Shown here: positions 9,045-18,245 of the stretch, in pieces | Layout of the letters: the number at the start of each line of letters is the position of its first letter | Position numbering within the stretch: position 1 is the stretch's first letter | Assembly: GCA_040403095.1 (NCBI GenBank) | Contig: JBBALI010000001.1 | Span: 124,001 to 188,000 of the forward strand | DNA length: 64,000 bases | Reading direction: 5' to 3' | From: JAQVCM01 sp040403095 | Lineage (GTDB): Bacteria; Bacteroidota; Bacteroidia; Flavobacteriales_D; Crocinitomicaceae | Made by a program: the position numbers and the translations under genes | Notes under the pieces: generated by a model | What the model saw: only the letters and a program-made list of their open reading frames with translations | What the model was told of the DNA's origin: nothing | The model's database searches: none

Positions 9045-10483
9045 AACTTCACGAAAACATTTTTCGGTTCGGTGAAAAAGCGAAGTGCTTCCCAGCCACC
9101 TTCTCTGCCAACTCCAGACGATTTTACTCCACCAAAAGGCGTTCTCAAATCTCTAACCAACCAAGCGTTGATCCACACAATTCCCGCTTCAATTTGATCT
9201 GCCATTCTGTGTGCTCGCTTTAAGTCCGATGTCCACAAAGTAGCACTGAGTCCATATTGCGTGGAATTCGCCATTTCCAACACTTCTGCTTCAGTATCAA
9301 AAGGAGTTAAAGTCACAACTGGTCCAAAAATTTCCTCTTGATTGGTTCTGCATTTAAAATCCAATCCTTCGATAACAGTAGCTTGCAAAAAATATCCTTC
9401 ATTGTAAGGCGCTTCCAAATGCACTTGGTTTCCACCTGCAATCACTTTTCCACCTTCTTGTTTGGCCAATTCAATGTATGAAATTACTTTTTCTAAATGC
9501 GGTTTAGACACGAGTGCACCCATTTTCGCCTTTGGATCAGTTGGATGAGAAACTGTTAATTTCTCTACTCTTTCAACAAATGCCGTTTTGAATTTATCAT
9601 AAATTCCACGTTGAACGAAGATTCTAGAACCACACAAACAAATTTGACCTTGATTTGCAAATGAGGAACGCACAGTAGTGGAAAGCATTTCATCAAAATC
9701 ACAATCATCAAAAATGATATTTGGATTTTTTCCACCTAATTCCAATGATAATTTCTTAAACATTGGAGCGGCAGTTCTTGCAATATATTCTCCTGTCTTT
9801 GTTCCACCGGTAAAAGAAATCGCTTTGATTTTAGGATGCTTTACGATGGCATCTCCCACTTTATTTCCTGAGCCATGAATGATATTCAAAACACCTGCTG
9901 GCATTCCAGCTTCAGTCAAAACTTTTCCTAGCAGATAGGCAGTGTATGGGGTAACTTCTGATGGTTTTGCAATCACACAATTTCCAGCAGCTAAAGCGGG
10001 TGCAATTTTCCAAGTAAAAAGATACAATGGTAAGTTCCACGGAGAAATGCAACCAACAACACCAATTGGCTTTCTTGTAGTGTAATTGATGCCTTCACCC
10101 TCCATCGAATGCGCTTCAGAAGCAAAATGTAAAATTCCTGTAGCAAAGAAATGAAAGTTAGAAATTGCGCGAGGAATGTCTACATGCGCTGCTAAAGAAA
10201 CAGGCTTTCCATTGTCTTTAGATTCCGCTTGAACAAATTCAGCCATCCTGTGTTGAATACCTTCAGAAACCTTTACTAAAATGGCGCTACGTTCATCGAT
10301 TGACATCTTAGACCAAATGGGAAAAGCTTTTTCAGCGGCATCAACAGCCATTTGAACATCACTTTCATCAGAATCAGGAATTAACGAATAAACTTTGCCT
10401 GTTGCTGGTTCATAGTTATCGATGTAATTTCCTTGATTTGGAATGATATATTGTCCATTGATGTAGTTCTGAATTTTTTCCAT
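9041..10483 (-). CDS. Aldehyde dehydrogenase, 2-aminomuconate semialdehyde type
   Basis: NAD-dependent aldehyde dehydrogenase of 480 residues. The fold signatures are clear: GCISPWNLPLYLFTWKIAPALAAGN, FTGGTKTGEYIA for the cofactor, LSLELGGKNP with the general-base glutamate, and FANQGQICLCGSR, where Cys282 is the expected nucleophile. The wording of this last motif and the neighbouring RIFVQRG closely match ALDH8A1/2-aminomuconate 6-semialdehyde dehydrogenase, which acts after ring cleavage in the kynurenine pathway. kynU and kmo lie 6 kb away on the other strand, which strengthens that choice; 2-hydroxymuconate semialdehyde is an alternative substrate. The -7 box (TAATTTTA, about 10502-10509) is one base from consensus. 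Confidence 0.9.
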   Translation of the reverse strand: MEKIQNYINGQYIIPNQGNYIDNYEPATGKVYSLIPDSDESDVQMAVDAAEKAFPIWSKMSIDERSAILVKVSEGIQHRMAEFVQAESKDNGKPVSLAAHVDIPRAISNFHFFATGILHFASEAHSMEGEGINYTTRKPIGVVGCISPWNLPLYLFTWKIAPALAAGNCVIAKPSEVTPYTAYLLGKVLTEAGMPAGVLNIIHGSGNKVGDAIVKHPKIKAISFTGGTKTGEYIARTAAPMFKKLSLELGGKNPNIIFDDCDFDEMLSTTVRSSFANQGQICLCGSRIFVQRGIYDKFKTAFVERVEKLTVSHPTDPKAKMGALVSKPHLEKVISYIELAKQEGGKVIAGGNQVHLEAPYNEGYFLQATVIEGLDFKCRTNQEEIFGPVVTLTPFDTEAEVLEMANSTQYGLSATLWTSDLKRAHRMADQIEAGIVWINAWLVRDLRTPFGGVKSSGVGREGGWEALRFFTEPKNVFVKF

Positions 10484-10558
10484 GATATTACTTTCTTTGG
10501 GCTAAAATTACGGCATTTTTTTGACTTGAAAATTCTACATTGACTGAAATTTTCAGGA

Positions 10559-10592
10559 CAAAAAAAATCCTGAATTCAAAGAATCCAGGATT
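10559..10592 (-). terminator. Rho-independent terminator of the PA-domain T9SS gene
   Basis: Read on the minus strand, a 12-bp stem (AATCCTGGATTC paired with GAATTCAGGATT, one G-T pair) with a TTT loop is followed by about nine T. It lies 22 bases after the stop at 10614. Confidence 0.9.
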
Positions 10593-10613
10593 TCAAAATA
10601 TTAAGGTATTTTC

Positions 10614-12341
10614 TTATTTGTTGATTACAACATTTACTTTGCTTACAGTTCCGTCAGCCATTTGTAAGTTGATGATGTACATACCGTTATTCAACTCAGC
10701 AGTATTTACTTTCACTTTACCATTTGCATCAGTTGAAACTGTAGTGTTCATAACCGTTTTACCAGCTAAATCAGTTACAGTCATCACTGCGTCACCTGAA
10801 TAACCTTTGATAGAAACAATCACTTGATCTTTCGCAGGATTTGGGTAAACATTTGCTTCAACAGTATTTGTTTCCAAGATTCCAGCTTCAGCAGCAGCAA
10901 AAGTTTTTACACCGATAGCAGGTACAGGGTTTCCTTCGAAACCTAAGCTCCATGTATCAGCGTTTTTGATTGGTCCGATTGGTTGTTTTTGAATCAATTC
11001 AATTTGGTCATATTTAGTTTGTGTATCATAAGCCAAGAAAATTGTTTGACTAGTAGCAGTTACACAAAACAAATATCTTTGATTATCTTGAAGCAAGAAA
11101 GGAGTATTAAAAGCTTGATAAATCATTGTATCTTGAAGATCCTCACTAAATGTATAAGATCCAGATCCTAACTCATCCAACAACAAGAAATCTAAAGCAG
11201 TATCTTCAGTATCATTGAATTGATCATTCCATTGGTAACCTTGAACTAAGATTTCTTCACCAATCATGTCTCCGTCAGCTGCATTTTTCAAAGTTCCGAA
11301 ATAAAGACCTTGTACACCGATACGACTTGCATTTGCATTTCTGTAATTGATACAAGTTGTGAAAGCTCCATTTTGTGGGTTTGGTTTAGAACCTTGGTCA
11401 ACTGTTGGTAAACCATTTGCATCTAAACGAGCCAAACTTAACATATCATCAGTTAAAACGAACTTTGTTGTGATAACATTATCTGATGGATAATCATCAG
11501 TTACAGTTGGAGTGATTGTGTAAGTAATTGCATAAACACCAACACTGAATGAAGATGAAGAAAAAGCAGGAAAATCAACCCAAATACTATCTTCTGTAGG
11601 AGTACCAGCAACAAAATCAAAAGAACTTGAAGTTTCATTGTAAATGGTAGTCCCATTATAAGTGATTTGAGCATTCACAGTAGCACCTGTTTGTTGCACA
11701 GAACCGTAATTGAAAACATACAAACCTAAATCAACTGGAAACTCAGTTGAATTTAATGCTAAAGCAGCTGGAACCGCTTGGGCTTCAGTTGTCATAAGGT
11801 ATTTATTTGCAGTACCTAAATCATTTTCATAGTAATCTGCCTTGTTACCAATAAATGCGATAACAGTTTCACCATTCAATAATTTCTCTTTAAGAAGTGC
11901 GCCAGTTACGTCTGAAACCATTACAACAGGTATTGTAACATTTAAACCTTGCGCACCACCGCCCATTCCAACAGGAGAACCTGAAATATTGTTAACAATA
12001 ATTACCGCAATTGCACCAGCATTTTGTGCACTTAAAGCTTTAGCACCAAATTCGCATGAACCTCTGTAAAGTAATGCAATTTTACCAGTCAAAGATCCTG
12101 GTGTTGCAACATCACACATCAAAGAGTCGGCCGTTGGAGATGTATCTAATGCCAACTTCACAGTATCTAAAACTGCATTAGACGTAATTAATAAATCTGG
12201 AACACCCCAATCAGTGATCGCAGCATACGTTAATTCATAACCTCCAGCAATAGAAGCAGGCTCTTCAACGGAGAAAATTACCTGAGAATTTGCGCAAAAA
12301 CCGGAAATGGCCAGCGCGATTGTAAGTAGTGTTTTTTTCAT
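10614..12341 (-). CDS. Secreted PA-domain protein with T9SS sorting domain
   Basis: A 575-residue protein with a signal peptide (ending near CANSQ). Residues about 75-160 form a protease-associated (PA) domain: LTGKIALLYRGSCEFGAKA, AGAIAVIIVNN and IPVVMVS are typical of its strands. The middle is beta-rich and probably adhesin-like. The last ~75 residues are a type A T9SS sorting domain, beginning VYPNPAKDQVIVS and ending MADGTVSKVNVVINK, so the protein should cross the outer membrane by type IX secretion and be attached or released. No protease catalytic domain accompanies the PA domain, so binding rather than cleavage is more likely. It stands alone, with its own terminator. Confidence 0.9.
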   Translation of the reverse strand: MKKTLLTIALAISGFCANSQVIFSVEEPASIAGGYELTYAAITDWGVPDLLITSNAVLDTVKLALDTSPTADSLMCDVATPGSLTGKIALLYRGSCEFGAKALSAQNAGAIAVIIVNNISGSPVGMGGGAQGLNVTIPVVMVSDVTGALLKEKLLNGETVIAFIGNKADYYENDLGTANKYLMTTEAQAVPAALALNSTEFPVDLGLYVFNYGSVQQTGATVNAQITYNGTTIYNETSSSFDFVAGTPTEDSIWVDFPAFSSSSFSVGVYAITYTITPTVTDDYPSDNVITTKFVLTDDMLSLARLDANGLPTVDQGSKPNPQNGAFTTCINYRNANASRIGVQGLYFGTLKNAADGDMIGEEILVQGYQWNDQFNDTEDTALDFLLLDELGSGSYTFSEDLQDTMIYQAFNTPFLLQDNQRYLFCVTATSQTIFLAYDTQTKYDQIELIQKQPIGPIKNADTWSLGFEGNPVPAIGVKTFAAAEAGILETNTVEANVYPNPAKDQVIVSIKGYSGDAVMTVTDLAGKTVMNTTVSTDANGKVKVNTAELNNGMYIINLQMADGTVSKVNVVINK

Positions 12342-12452
12342 AATTTTTTGAGTTTATACTGGTAAAAGTAATAAAACATTCATTTAAAAAGAAATTTTAT
12401 TGTTCATAATTTAACATGACTTATGAAATCAGTTGATTAGATTAATTTAAAA

Positions 12453-12482
12453 CAAAAAAGGTCACTATAAAGTGACCCTTTA
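12453..12482 (-). terminator. Rho-independent terminator after sdhB
   Basis: On the minus strand GGTCACT and AGTGACC form a stem around a TTAT loop, followed by TTTTTT. It lies just downstream of the sdhB stop, so it ends the sdhCAB transcript. Confidence 0.88.
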
Positions 12483-12502
12483 AAACAATATCGTTAAATA
12501 AA

Positions 12503-13270
12503 TTAAGCCTCAGAAGTTATGGCTGCCTTTAAATATTCACGGTTCATTCTAGCAATGTTATCCAATGAAATTTCTTTTGGACATTCAACCGCACAAGCAC
12601 CAGTGTTAGTGCAATTTCCGAATCCTTCCTCGTCCATTGTTCTAACCATGTTTAAAACTCGCTCTCTTGCCTCCACTTTTCCTTGCGGCAATAGGGCCAA
12701 CTGAGAAACTTTTGCAGAAACAAAAAGCATTGCTGATGCATTTACACAAGAAGCAACACAAGCACCACAACCAATACAAACTGCTGCTTCAAATGCTTTA
12801 TCCGCATCTATTTTTGGAATTGGAATTGCATTTGCATCCATGGTTTTTCCTGAAGTATTAACCGACACAAATCCTCCTGCTTGTTGAATTCTATCAAAAG
12901 CACTTCTATCAACCACTAAATCTTTGATTACAGGAAATGCTTTTGCTCTCCAAGGCTCCACATAAATTGTTTCACCATCTTTAAATTTACGCATGTGCAA
13001 CTGGCAAGTTGTTACCGCTCTATCAGGTCCGTGTGCTTCACCGTTGATATATAAAGAACACATGCCACAAATTCCCTCACGACAATCGTGATCAAAAGCG
13101 ATTGGTTCTTGTCTTTCATTAATTAATTGCTCATTCAATTGGTCTAACATTTCCAAAAATGAACTATCTGTAGAAACGTTATCTAACTTATAAGTTTCCA
13201 TATTCCCTTTTGCATTGGCATTTTTTTGACGCCAGATCTTAAGGTTTATATTTATATTTTTTGATGCCAT
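12503..13270 (-). CDS. sdhB: Succinate dehydrogenase/fumarate reductase iron-sulfur subunit
   Basis: The 255-residue iron-sulfur subunit carries electrons from the flavin of SdhA to quinone at the inner membrane. The N-terminal ferredoxin domain has the 2Fe-2S ligands in DCREGICGMCSLYING with a further cysteine in VTTCQLHMRKF. The C-terminal domain has CIGCGACVASCVNASA and CTNTGACAVECPKEI, for the 4Fe-4S and 3Fe-4S clusters. The sequence is of the Bacteroidota/epsilon type (B-type enzyme with a single cytochrome b subunit). It is the last gene of sdhC-sdhA-sdhB, 77 bases after sdhA, and is followed by a terminator. Confidence 0.95.
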   Translation of the reverse strand: MASKNININLKIWRQKNANAKGNMETYKLDNVSTDSSFLEMLDQLNEQLINERQEPIAFDHDCREGICGMCSLYINGEAHGPDRAVTTCQLHMRKFKDGETIYVEPWRAKAFPVIKDLVVDRSAFDRIQQAGGFVSVNTSGKTMDANAIPIPKIDADKAFEAAVCIGCGACVASCVNASAMLFVSAKVSQLALLPQGKVEARERVLNMVRTMDEEGFGNCTNTGACAVECPKEISLDNIARMNREYLKAAITSEA

Positions 13271-13347
13271 ATTTTTTAGTTATTAGTTATTAGGAAATAG
13301 GCATTAGGGATGCACTTTTCCTACATAGTATTATTTACTTTTCCAAA

Positions 13348-15360
13348 TCACTTGTAATTTCTCGCAGCAATTTTGATGAATTCATAATTCAATGCTTCTT
13401 TGTGAAGAACTTCATTGTTGATATCATCGCCCTTGTATTCCCATGCACCAACAAATTTGAAGTTTTCATCATCTCTCAACGTTTCACCTTCGGCATCTTG
13501 GTATTCTTCACGGAAGTGACCTCCACAAGATTCATTTCTTTCCAACGCGTCTTTTGCCATCAATTGTCCAAGCTCAATAAAATCTGCAACTCTCATTGCT
13601 TTTTCTAATTGAGGATTCATTTCGTTGGCAGTACCTGGAACATACACGTTTTGGTGGAATTCTTCTTTCAATTGCGCTATTTCAGCGATTGCTTCCTTCA
13701 ACCCTTGCTCACTGCGTCCCATACCAACCTTGTTCCACATAATTAAACCTAATCTCTTGTGAAAATGATCCACTGATTTGGTTCCATTGTTGTTTAAAAA
13801 CTTATTGATTTGTTCGTTTACTCTTTGCTCAGCATCGTCAAACTCTGGAGTATCAGTTGCAATTGCCCCTGTTCTAATTTCGTTCGCCAAATAATCAGAA
13901 ACTGTGTATGGTAAAACGAAATATCCATCAGCCAAACCTTGCATTAAAGCAGAAGCTCCTAATCTATTTGCGCCGTGATCTGAGAAATTAGCTTCTCCTG
14001 CAACAAAACATCCTGGAATTGTTGATTGTAAGTTATAATCAACCCAAACTCCACCCATCGTGTAATGCACAGCAGGATAAATTTTCATTGGCGTTTCGTA
14101 TGGATTTTCGTCCGTGATTTTCTCATACATTTGGAATAAATTCCCGTATTTACTTTCAACCCACTTTTTACCTAATGTGATAATTTCTTCTTCACTTGGA
14201 TTGTGATTACCTGATGCAAAAGCTGCTTGTTTACCTTTGCTTTTAATTTCAGAAGAGAAATCCAAATAAACACCTTCGTTGGTATCATTTGCTTCAATTC
14301 CATAACCTTCATCACATCTTTCCTTAGCTGCACGTGAAGCAACATCACGAGGCACCAAGTTTCCGAAAGCTGGATATCTTCTTTCCAAGAAATAATCTCT
14401 ATTTTCTTCTGCAATTGCCGTTGGTTTCAATTTTCCAGCTCTAATTGCTTCAGCATCTTCTTTTATTGCAGGAACCCAAATTCGACCTGAATTACGCAAT
14501 GACTCTGACATCAAAGTCAATTTCGCTTGATTTGTTCCGTGAACAGGAATACAAGTTGGGTGAATTTGAACAAAACAAGGATTTGCGAAAAGGGCACCTT
14601 GTTTGTGGATTTTCCATGCAGCTGAAACATTACTTCCCATGGCATTTGTTGACAAGAAATATACATTTCCATATCCACCAGAAGCAATGATTACCGCATG
14701 CGCAGAATGTCTTTCGATTTCACCTGTAATTAGATTTCTGGCAATAATTCCTCTTGCTTTTCCTTCCACTTTAACAATGTCTAACATTTCGTGGCGGTTG
14801 TACATTTTCACGCGTCCCAAACCAATTTGGCGAGACAAAGCAGAATATGCACCCAACAATAATTGTTGACCTGTTTGACCTGCTGCGTAGAAAGTACGTT
14901 GAACTTGTGTTCCACCAAAAGAACGGTTATCTAACAATCCACCATATTCACGTGCAAAAGGAACGCCTTGAGCCACACATTGATCGATGATATTTCCAGA
15001 AACTTCGGCTAAACGGTGAACGTTTGCCTCACGTGCACGGTAATCTCCACCTTTAATAGTATCATAAAATAAACGGAAAATTGAATCTCCATCATTTTGG
15101 TAATTTTTTGCCGCATTGATTCCACCTTGCGCTGCAATTGAGTGCGCACGGCGAGGAGAATCCTGAAAACAAAATGCTTTTACATTGTATCCCATTTCAC
15201 CTAAAGATGCAGCTGCCGAAGAACCAGCTAAACCAGTTCCAACAACGATTACATCAATTTTTGGACGGTTATTTGGTGCAACAAGCTTTAAATGATCTTT
15301 ATAATCAGTCCATTTTTTTGAAATGTGACCTTCTGGTATTTTTGAATCTAATATTGACAT
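13348..15360 (-). CDS. sdhA: Succinate dehydrogenase/fumarate reductase flavoprotein subunit
   Basis: The 670-residue catalytic subunit oxidises succinate to fumarate at its covalently bound FAD. Visible are the dinucleotide motif VVGTGLAGSSAAASLGEMG, the HSIAAQGGIN segment whose histidine bonds the FAD, the QIHPTCIP and substrate-site HGANRLGASAL motifs, and a catalytic-arginine region around RNSGR. Length fits the B-type flavoproteins of Bacteroidota. It lies 27 bases after sdhC and 77 before sdhB, all on the minus strand. Whether the enzyme works mainly as dehydrogenase or fumarate reductase cannot be read from the sequence; an aerobic kynurenine pathway nearby favours the former. Confidence 0.96.
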   Translation of the reverse strand: MSILDSKIPEGHISKKWTDYKDHLKLVAPNNRPKIDVIVVGTGLAGSSAAASLGEMGYNVKAFCFQDSPRRAHSIAAQGGINAAKNYQNDGDSIFRLFYDTIKGGDYRAREANVHRLAEVSGNIIDQCVAQGVPFAREYGGLLDNRSFGGTQVQRTFYAAGQTGQQLLLGAYSALSRQIGLGRVKMYNRHEMLDIVKVEGKARGIIARNLITGEIERHSAHAVIIASGGYGNVYFLSTNAMGSNVSAAWKIHKQGALFANPCFVQIHPTCIPVHGTNQAKLTLMSESLRNSGRIWVPAIKEDAEAIRAGKLKPTAIAEENRDYFLERRYPAFGNLVPRDVASRAAKERCDEGYGIEANDTNEGVYLDFSSEIKSKGKQAAFASGNHNPSEEEIITLGKKWVESKYGNLFQMYEKITDENPYETPMKIYPAVHYTMGGVWVDYNLQSTIPGCFVAGEANFSDHGANRLGASALMQGLADGYFVLPYTVSDYLANEIRTGAIATDTPEFDDAEQRVNEQINKFLNNNGTKSVDHFHKRLGLIMWNKVGMGRSEQGLKEAIAEIAQLKEEFHQNVYVPGTANEMNPQLEKAMRVADFIELGQLMAKDALERNESCGGHFREEYQDAEGETLRDDENFKFVGAWEYKGDDINNEVLHKEALNYEFIKIAARNYK

Positions 15361-15387
15361 ATCGAAGCTATTTTTTAATGATCTAAA

Positions 15388-16245
15388 TTATTTCGTCAAG
15401 TATAGGAAAATAGGAATTGAAGCGAATCCTAGAGGAACAAGCACTGCAAAACCTTTTCCAAGCATTTGTATAAATGGTGTGTATTTTGGGTGACGAACCC
15501 CTAAAGTTTGAAATGCGGACGAAAATCCATGCCACAAGTGGAATGAAAGTGTCAACATTGCCAAGGAATAAAGAACAACTGCTAACAATGCGAATTCATT
15601 TGCAGGAAAACCTTCGTCAGATTTATCATGACCGAAAAAAGCTACTGTCAAGGAATGTAAATCTTTGTAACCTTCGCCCACTTTTAAATTAACTTCCGGA
15701 GCATAAATTTGTGTTCCGTGTTTGATTACCAAACCTTCCGTTGGCAAAAAGCTTCCAGTTGTAGTCAAATACAACGATTGTTTTTGTTCACTTCCTGGAG
15801 CACTCACTTCTACTTTGTGCAAAGGCATAGGTGTAGAAGAATATTTTGCTTTCCACCAAAAGTTTGCCATGTGCGTACAAATGAAGATCAAAATGATACT
15901 GCCCAATAAGGCCATGCTTCTTGAAGCCCAACCAGAATTTGCACTCGGTTTGCTATAAGCATAATTTACCGGACGTGCTTTTTTATTTTGAAAAGCTAAC
16001 AAAAACCCATCAATTGCATGAAATAAAATGGAGACGTAGGTTGTGTACGACAATATTTTGATGAAAATATTGTGCGACATGAAATAACCATACTCGTTAA
16101 ACGCACGTTTGCCTTCTTCTCCTCCCGCAAACAATTGAAGATTCCCCAAAAGGTGTCCTATCAGGAAAGTACACAGGAATAATCCCGTCAAAGCCATCCA
16201 ATATTTTTTGGCTAAAGAAGATTTTAATAATACTGACTTACTCAT
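15388..16245 (-). CDS. sdhC: Succinate dehydrogenase cytochrome b558 subunit
   Basis: A 285-residue membrane subunit with about five hydrophobic segments that anchors SdhAB to the inner membrane and passes electrons to menaquinone through haem b. Histidines suited to haem binding occur in the first segment (GHLLGNLQLF), near residue 76 (LFHAIDGF), in HMANFWW and in HLWHGFSSAFQ. The gene is the first of sdhCAB. The 236-base upstream region to pccB holds the predicted promoter and the pccB terminator and no other gene. A loop between segments three and four is longer than in small family members. Confidence 0.93.
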   Translation of the reverse strand: MSKSVLLKSSLAKKYWMALTGLFLCTFLIGHLLGNLQLFAGGEEGKRAFNEYGYFMSHNIFIKILSYTTYVSILFHAIDGFLLAFQNKKARPVNYAYSKPSANSGWASRSMALLGSIILIFICTHMANFWWKAKYSSTPMPLHKVEVSAPGSEQKQSLYLTTTGSFLPTEGLVIKHGTQIYAPEVNLKVGEGYKDLHSLTVAFFGHDKSDEGFPANEFALLAVVLYSLAMLTLSFHLWHGFSSAFQTLGVRHPKYTPFIQMLGKGFAVLVPLGFASIPIFLYLTK

Positions 16246-16275
16246 TTTATATAGAAAATTTGAAAATATTCACTA

Positions 16276-16283
16276 CAAATTTA
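16276..16283 (-). promoter_or_regulatory. Predicted -7 box of the sdhCAB operon
   Basis: TAAATTTG on the minus strand matches TAnnTTTG and lies 30 bases before the sdhC start. A TTTTG upstream on the minus strand, about 15 bases away, may be the -33 element, though the spacing is short. Confidence 0.5.
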
Positions 16284-16433
16284 ACAGCTACAGCAAAGCA
16301 AAATAAACTCTACCGTTATTTAGATTGAATTTAGATAGAGAAACACGCTTGGTCTAGATTCCGTTTTCATTCATTGTGAATTTTTTAGTTAATATTCATT
16401 TGATTATTTTACAATTAAAAACAGCTTAAAAAC

Positions 16434-16467
16434 AAAAATGTTCAACCGAAAATTAGCTGAACATTTT
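16434..16467 (-). terminator. Probable terminator after the carboxylase gene
   Basis: On the minus strand AATGTTCA and TGAACATT pair around a 13-base loop, followed by TTTTGTTTTT. It lies 15-48 bases after the stop at 16482. Confidence 0.75.
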
Positions 16468-16481
16468 AATAAATTTATGGA

Positions 16482-18020
16482 TTACAATGGAATGTTTCCG
16501 TGTTTTTTCTGCGGTAAACTTTCAGCTTTGTTTTCTAACATTTGGAAAGCAGCAATCAATTTTGAGCGGGTTTCTTCTGGTAAAATAACATCATCCACAA
16601 AACCTCTTTCTGCCGCTCGATAAGGATTGGCAAACATGTCGGCATATTCAGCTTCCTTTTCTTTCCATTTTGCTTCGGGATTGGACGCTTCTGAAATTTC
16701 TTTTTTGAATATAATTTCGGCAGCACCTTTTGCCCCCATTACTGCTACTTCAGCAGTTGGCCAAGCAAAATTTAAATCAGCGCCAATATTTTTAGAGTTC
16801 ATCACATCAAATGCGCCCCCGTAAGCTTTTCTTGTAATTACTGTTACTCTAGGCACGGTCGCTTCAGAGAACGCGTACAATAATTTGGCACCATGTGTAA
16901 TAATTCCCCTCCACTCTTGATCTGTACCTGGCAAAAATCCTGGCACATCTTCCAATACCAATAAGGGAATATTGAAACAATCACAAAAACGAACAAATCT
17001 TCCTCCTTTTCTTGAAGAATCAATATCCAAAACACCAGCCATGGCAGCAGGTTGATTGGCAACAATACCGATTGTTCTTCCTTCTAATCGAGCAAAACCA
17101 ACGACTATGTTTTTTGCAAAACCTTCTTGTACTTCACGGAATGAATTGTCATCAACAATACAATCTAGCACTGAACGAATATCATAAGGTAAAGTAGAGT
17201 TAGCGGGTAAAATATTTTTAATTGCCTCTGTTTTTGAAGCTGTAAATTCAAACTTTGTTGTTGGCGCTAATTCACCATAATTTTGAGGCATGAATGTCAT
17301 CAAATCACGCACATCTTTTAAACATTGAACATCATTGGCAGAAGTAAAATGGGTAACTCCAGATTTTTCTGCGTGTGTTTTCGCACCACCTAAATCTTCT
17401 GAAGTAACTTCCTCGTGCGTGACAGTTTTTACCACATTTGGACCTGTTACAAACATGTATGAAGTGTCCTCCACCATAAAAATAAAATCTGTCAATGCTG
17501 GACTATAAACAGCCCCACCGGCGCAAGGCCCCATGATCACACTAATTTGTGGAATCACACCTGAAGCACGTGTATTTCTGTAAAAAATATCGGCATAACC
17601 AGCCAATGAAACAACACCTTCTTGAATACGAGCACCGCCAGAATCGTTCAATCCGATTAATGGAGCACCATTTTTAAGTGCTAAATCCATGACTTTGCAA
17701 ATTTTTTCCGCATGAGTTTCAGATAAAGAACCCCCTAGAACTGTGAAGTCCTGAGAAAAAACATAGACCAAGCGACCATGAATCTTTCCATAACCAGTAA
17801 CTACTCCATCACCAGGGAAAGTTTGTTTTTCTAATCCAAAGGAAGTTGAACGGTGTTCGATAAACATTCCCATTTCTTGAAAAGTGTTATCATCTAGTAA
17901 TAAAATCACACGTTCGCGCGCGGTCAATTTCCCCTGCTGATGCTGACGATCGATGCGATTTTGTCCACCTCCCAACTGAGATTTTTTGCGACGTTCAATA
18001 AGTTCATTGCTACTATTCAT
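16482..18020 (-). CDS. Acyl-CoA carboxylase beta (carboxyltransferase) subunit, propionyl-CoA type
   Basis: Transfers the carboxyl group from carboxybiotin to an acyl-CoA, most likely propionyl-CoA giving methylmalonyl-CoA. At 512 residues it has the usual family length. Marks are LGGGQNRIDRQHQQGKLTARERV near the N-terminus, GGSLSETHAEKI, the oxyanion-hole glycines of LNDSGGARIQEGV and MGPCAGGAVYSPA in the first crotonase-like half, and KAYGGAFDVM with AVMGAKGAAEI in the second. A longer frame begins with TTG at 18092, but that codon lies inside a TAnnTTTG promoter box, so I prefer the ATG at 18020. No biotin carboxylase or biotin carrier gene is nearby, so the partner must be elsewhere. Methylcrotonyl-CoA is a less likely substrate. 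Confidence 0.9.
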   Translation of the reverse strand: MNSSNELIERRKKSQLGGGQNRIDRQHQQGKLTARERVILLLDDNTFQEMGMFIEHRSTSFGLEKQTFPGDGVVTGYGKIHGRLVYVFSQDFTVLGGSLSETHAEKICKVMDLALKNGAPLIGLNDSGGARIQEGVVSLAGYADIFYRNTRASGVIPQISVIMGPCAGGAVYSPALTDFIFMVEDTSYMFVTGPNVVKTVTHEEVTSEDLGGAKTHAEKSGVTHFTSANDVQCLKDVRDLMTFMPQNYGELAPTTKFEFTASKTEAIKNILPANSTLPYDIRSVLDCIVDDNSFREVQEGFAKNIVVGFARLEGRTIGIVANQPAAMAGVLDIDSSRKGGRFVRFCDCFNIPLLVLEDVPGFLPGTDQEWRGIITHGAKLLYAFSEATVPRVTVITRKAYGGAFDVMNSKNIGADLNFAWPTAEVAVMGAKGAAEIIFKKEISEASNPEAKWKEKEAEYADMFANPYRAAERGFVDDVILPEETRSKLIAAFQMLENKAESLPQKKHGNIPL

Positions 18021-18089
18021 ATTTTTGATTTTTTCAATGGTTGTTTCAAGTCCAATAGAATGATATAAATCTGTAATATCTTTCGTTGA

Positions 18090-18097
18090 CAAAGATA
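18090..18097 (-). promoter_or_regulatory. Predicted -7 box of the carboxylase gene; decides its start
   Basis: TATCTTTG on the minus strand is a full TAnnTTTG match. Transcription would start near 18083, downstream of the TTG at 18092, so translation should begin at the ATG at 18020. Confidence 0.5.
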
Positions 18098-18197
18098 TAC
18101 AACCTAAAGTCCAATCTATCTTTTTTTCAATAATTTCAATTGTTTTTTTCAGTTCTGAATCAAATTTAACTTTGAATCACTATACCTATAAATATCA

Positions 18198-18224
18198 AAA
18201 GCTTAACATTGCATTTTAAGCTTT
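18198..18224 (-). terminator. Possible weak terminator after radA
   Basis: AAAGCTTAA and TTAAGCTTT form a 9-bp stem with a 9-base loop, 22 bases after the radA stop. The T-run that follows on the minus strand (TTTGATATTT) is interrupted. Confidence 0.45.
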
Positions 18225-18245
18225 AAAAAAGTCAACTATTAATAT

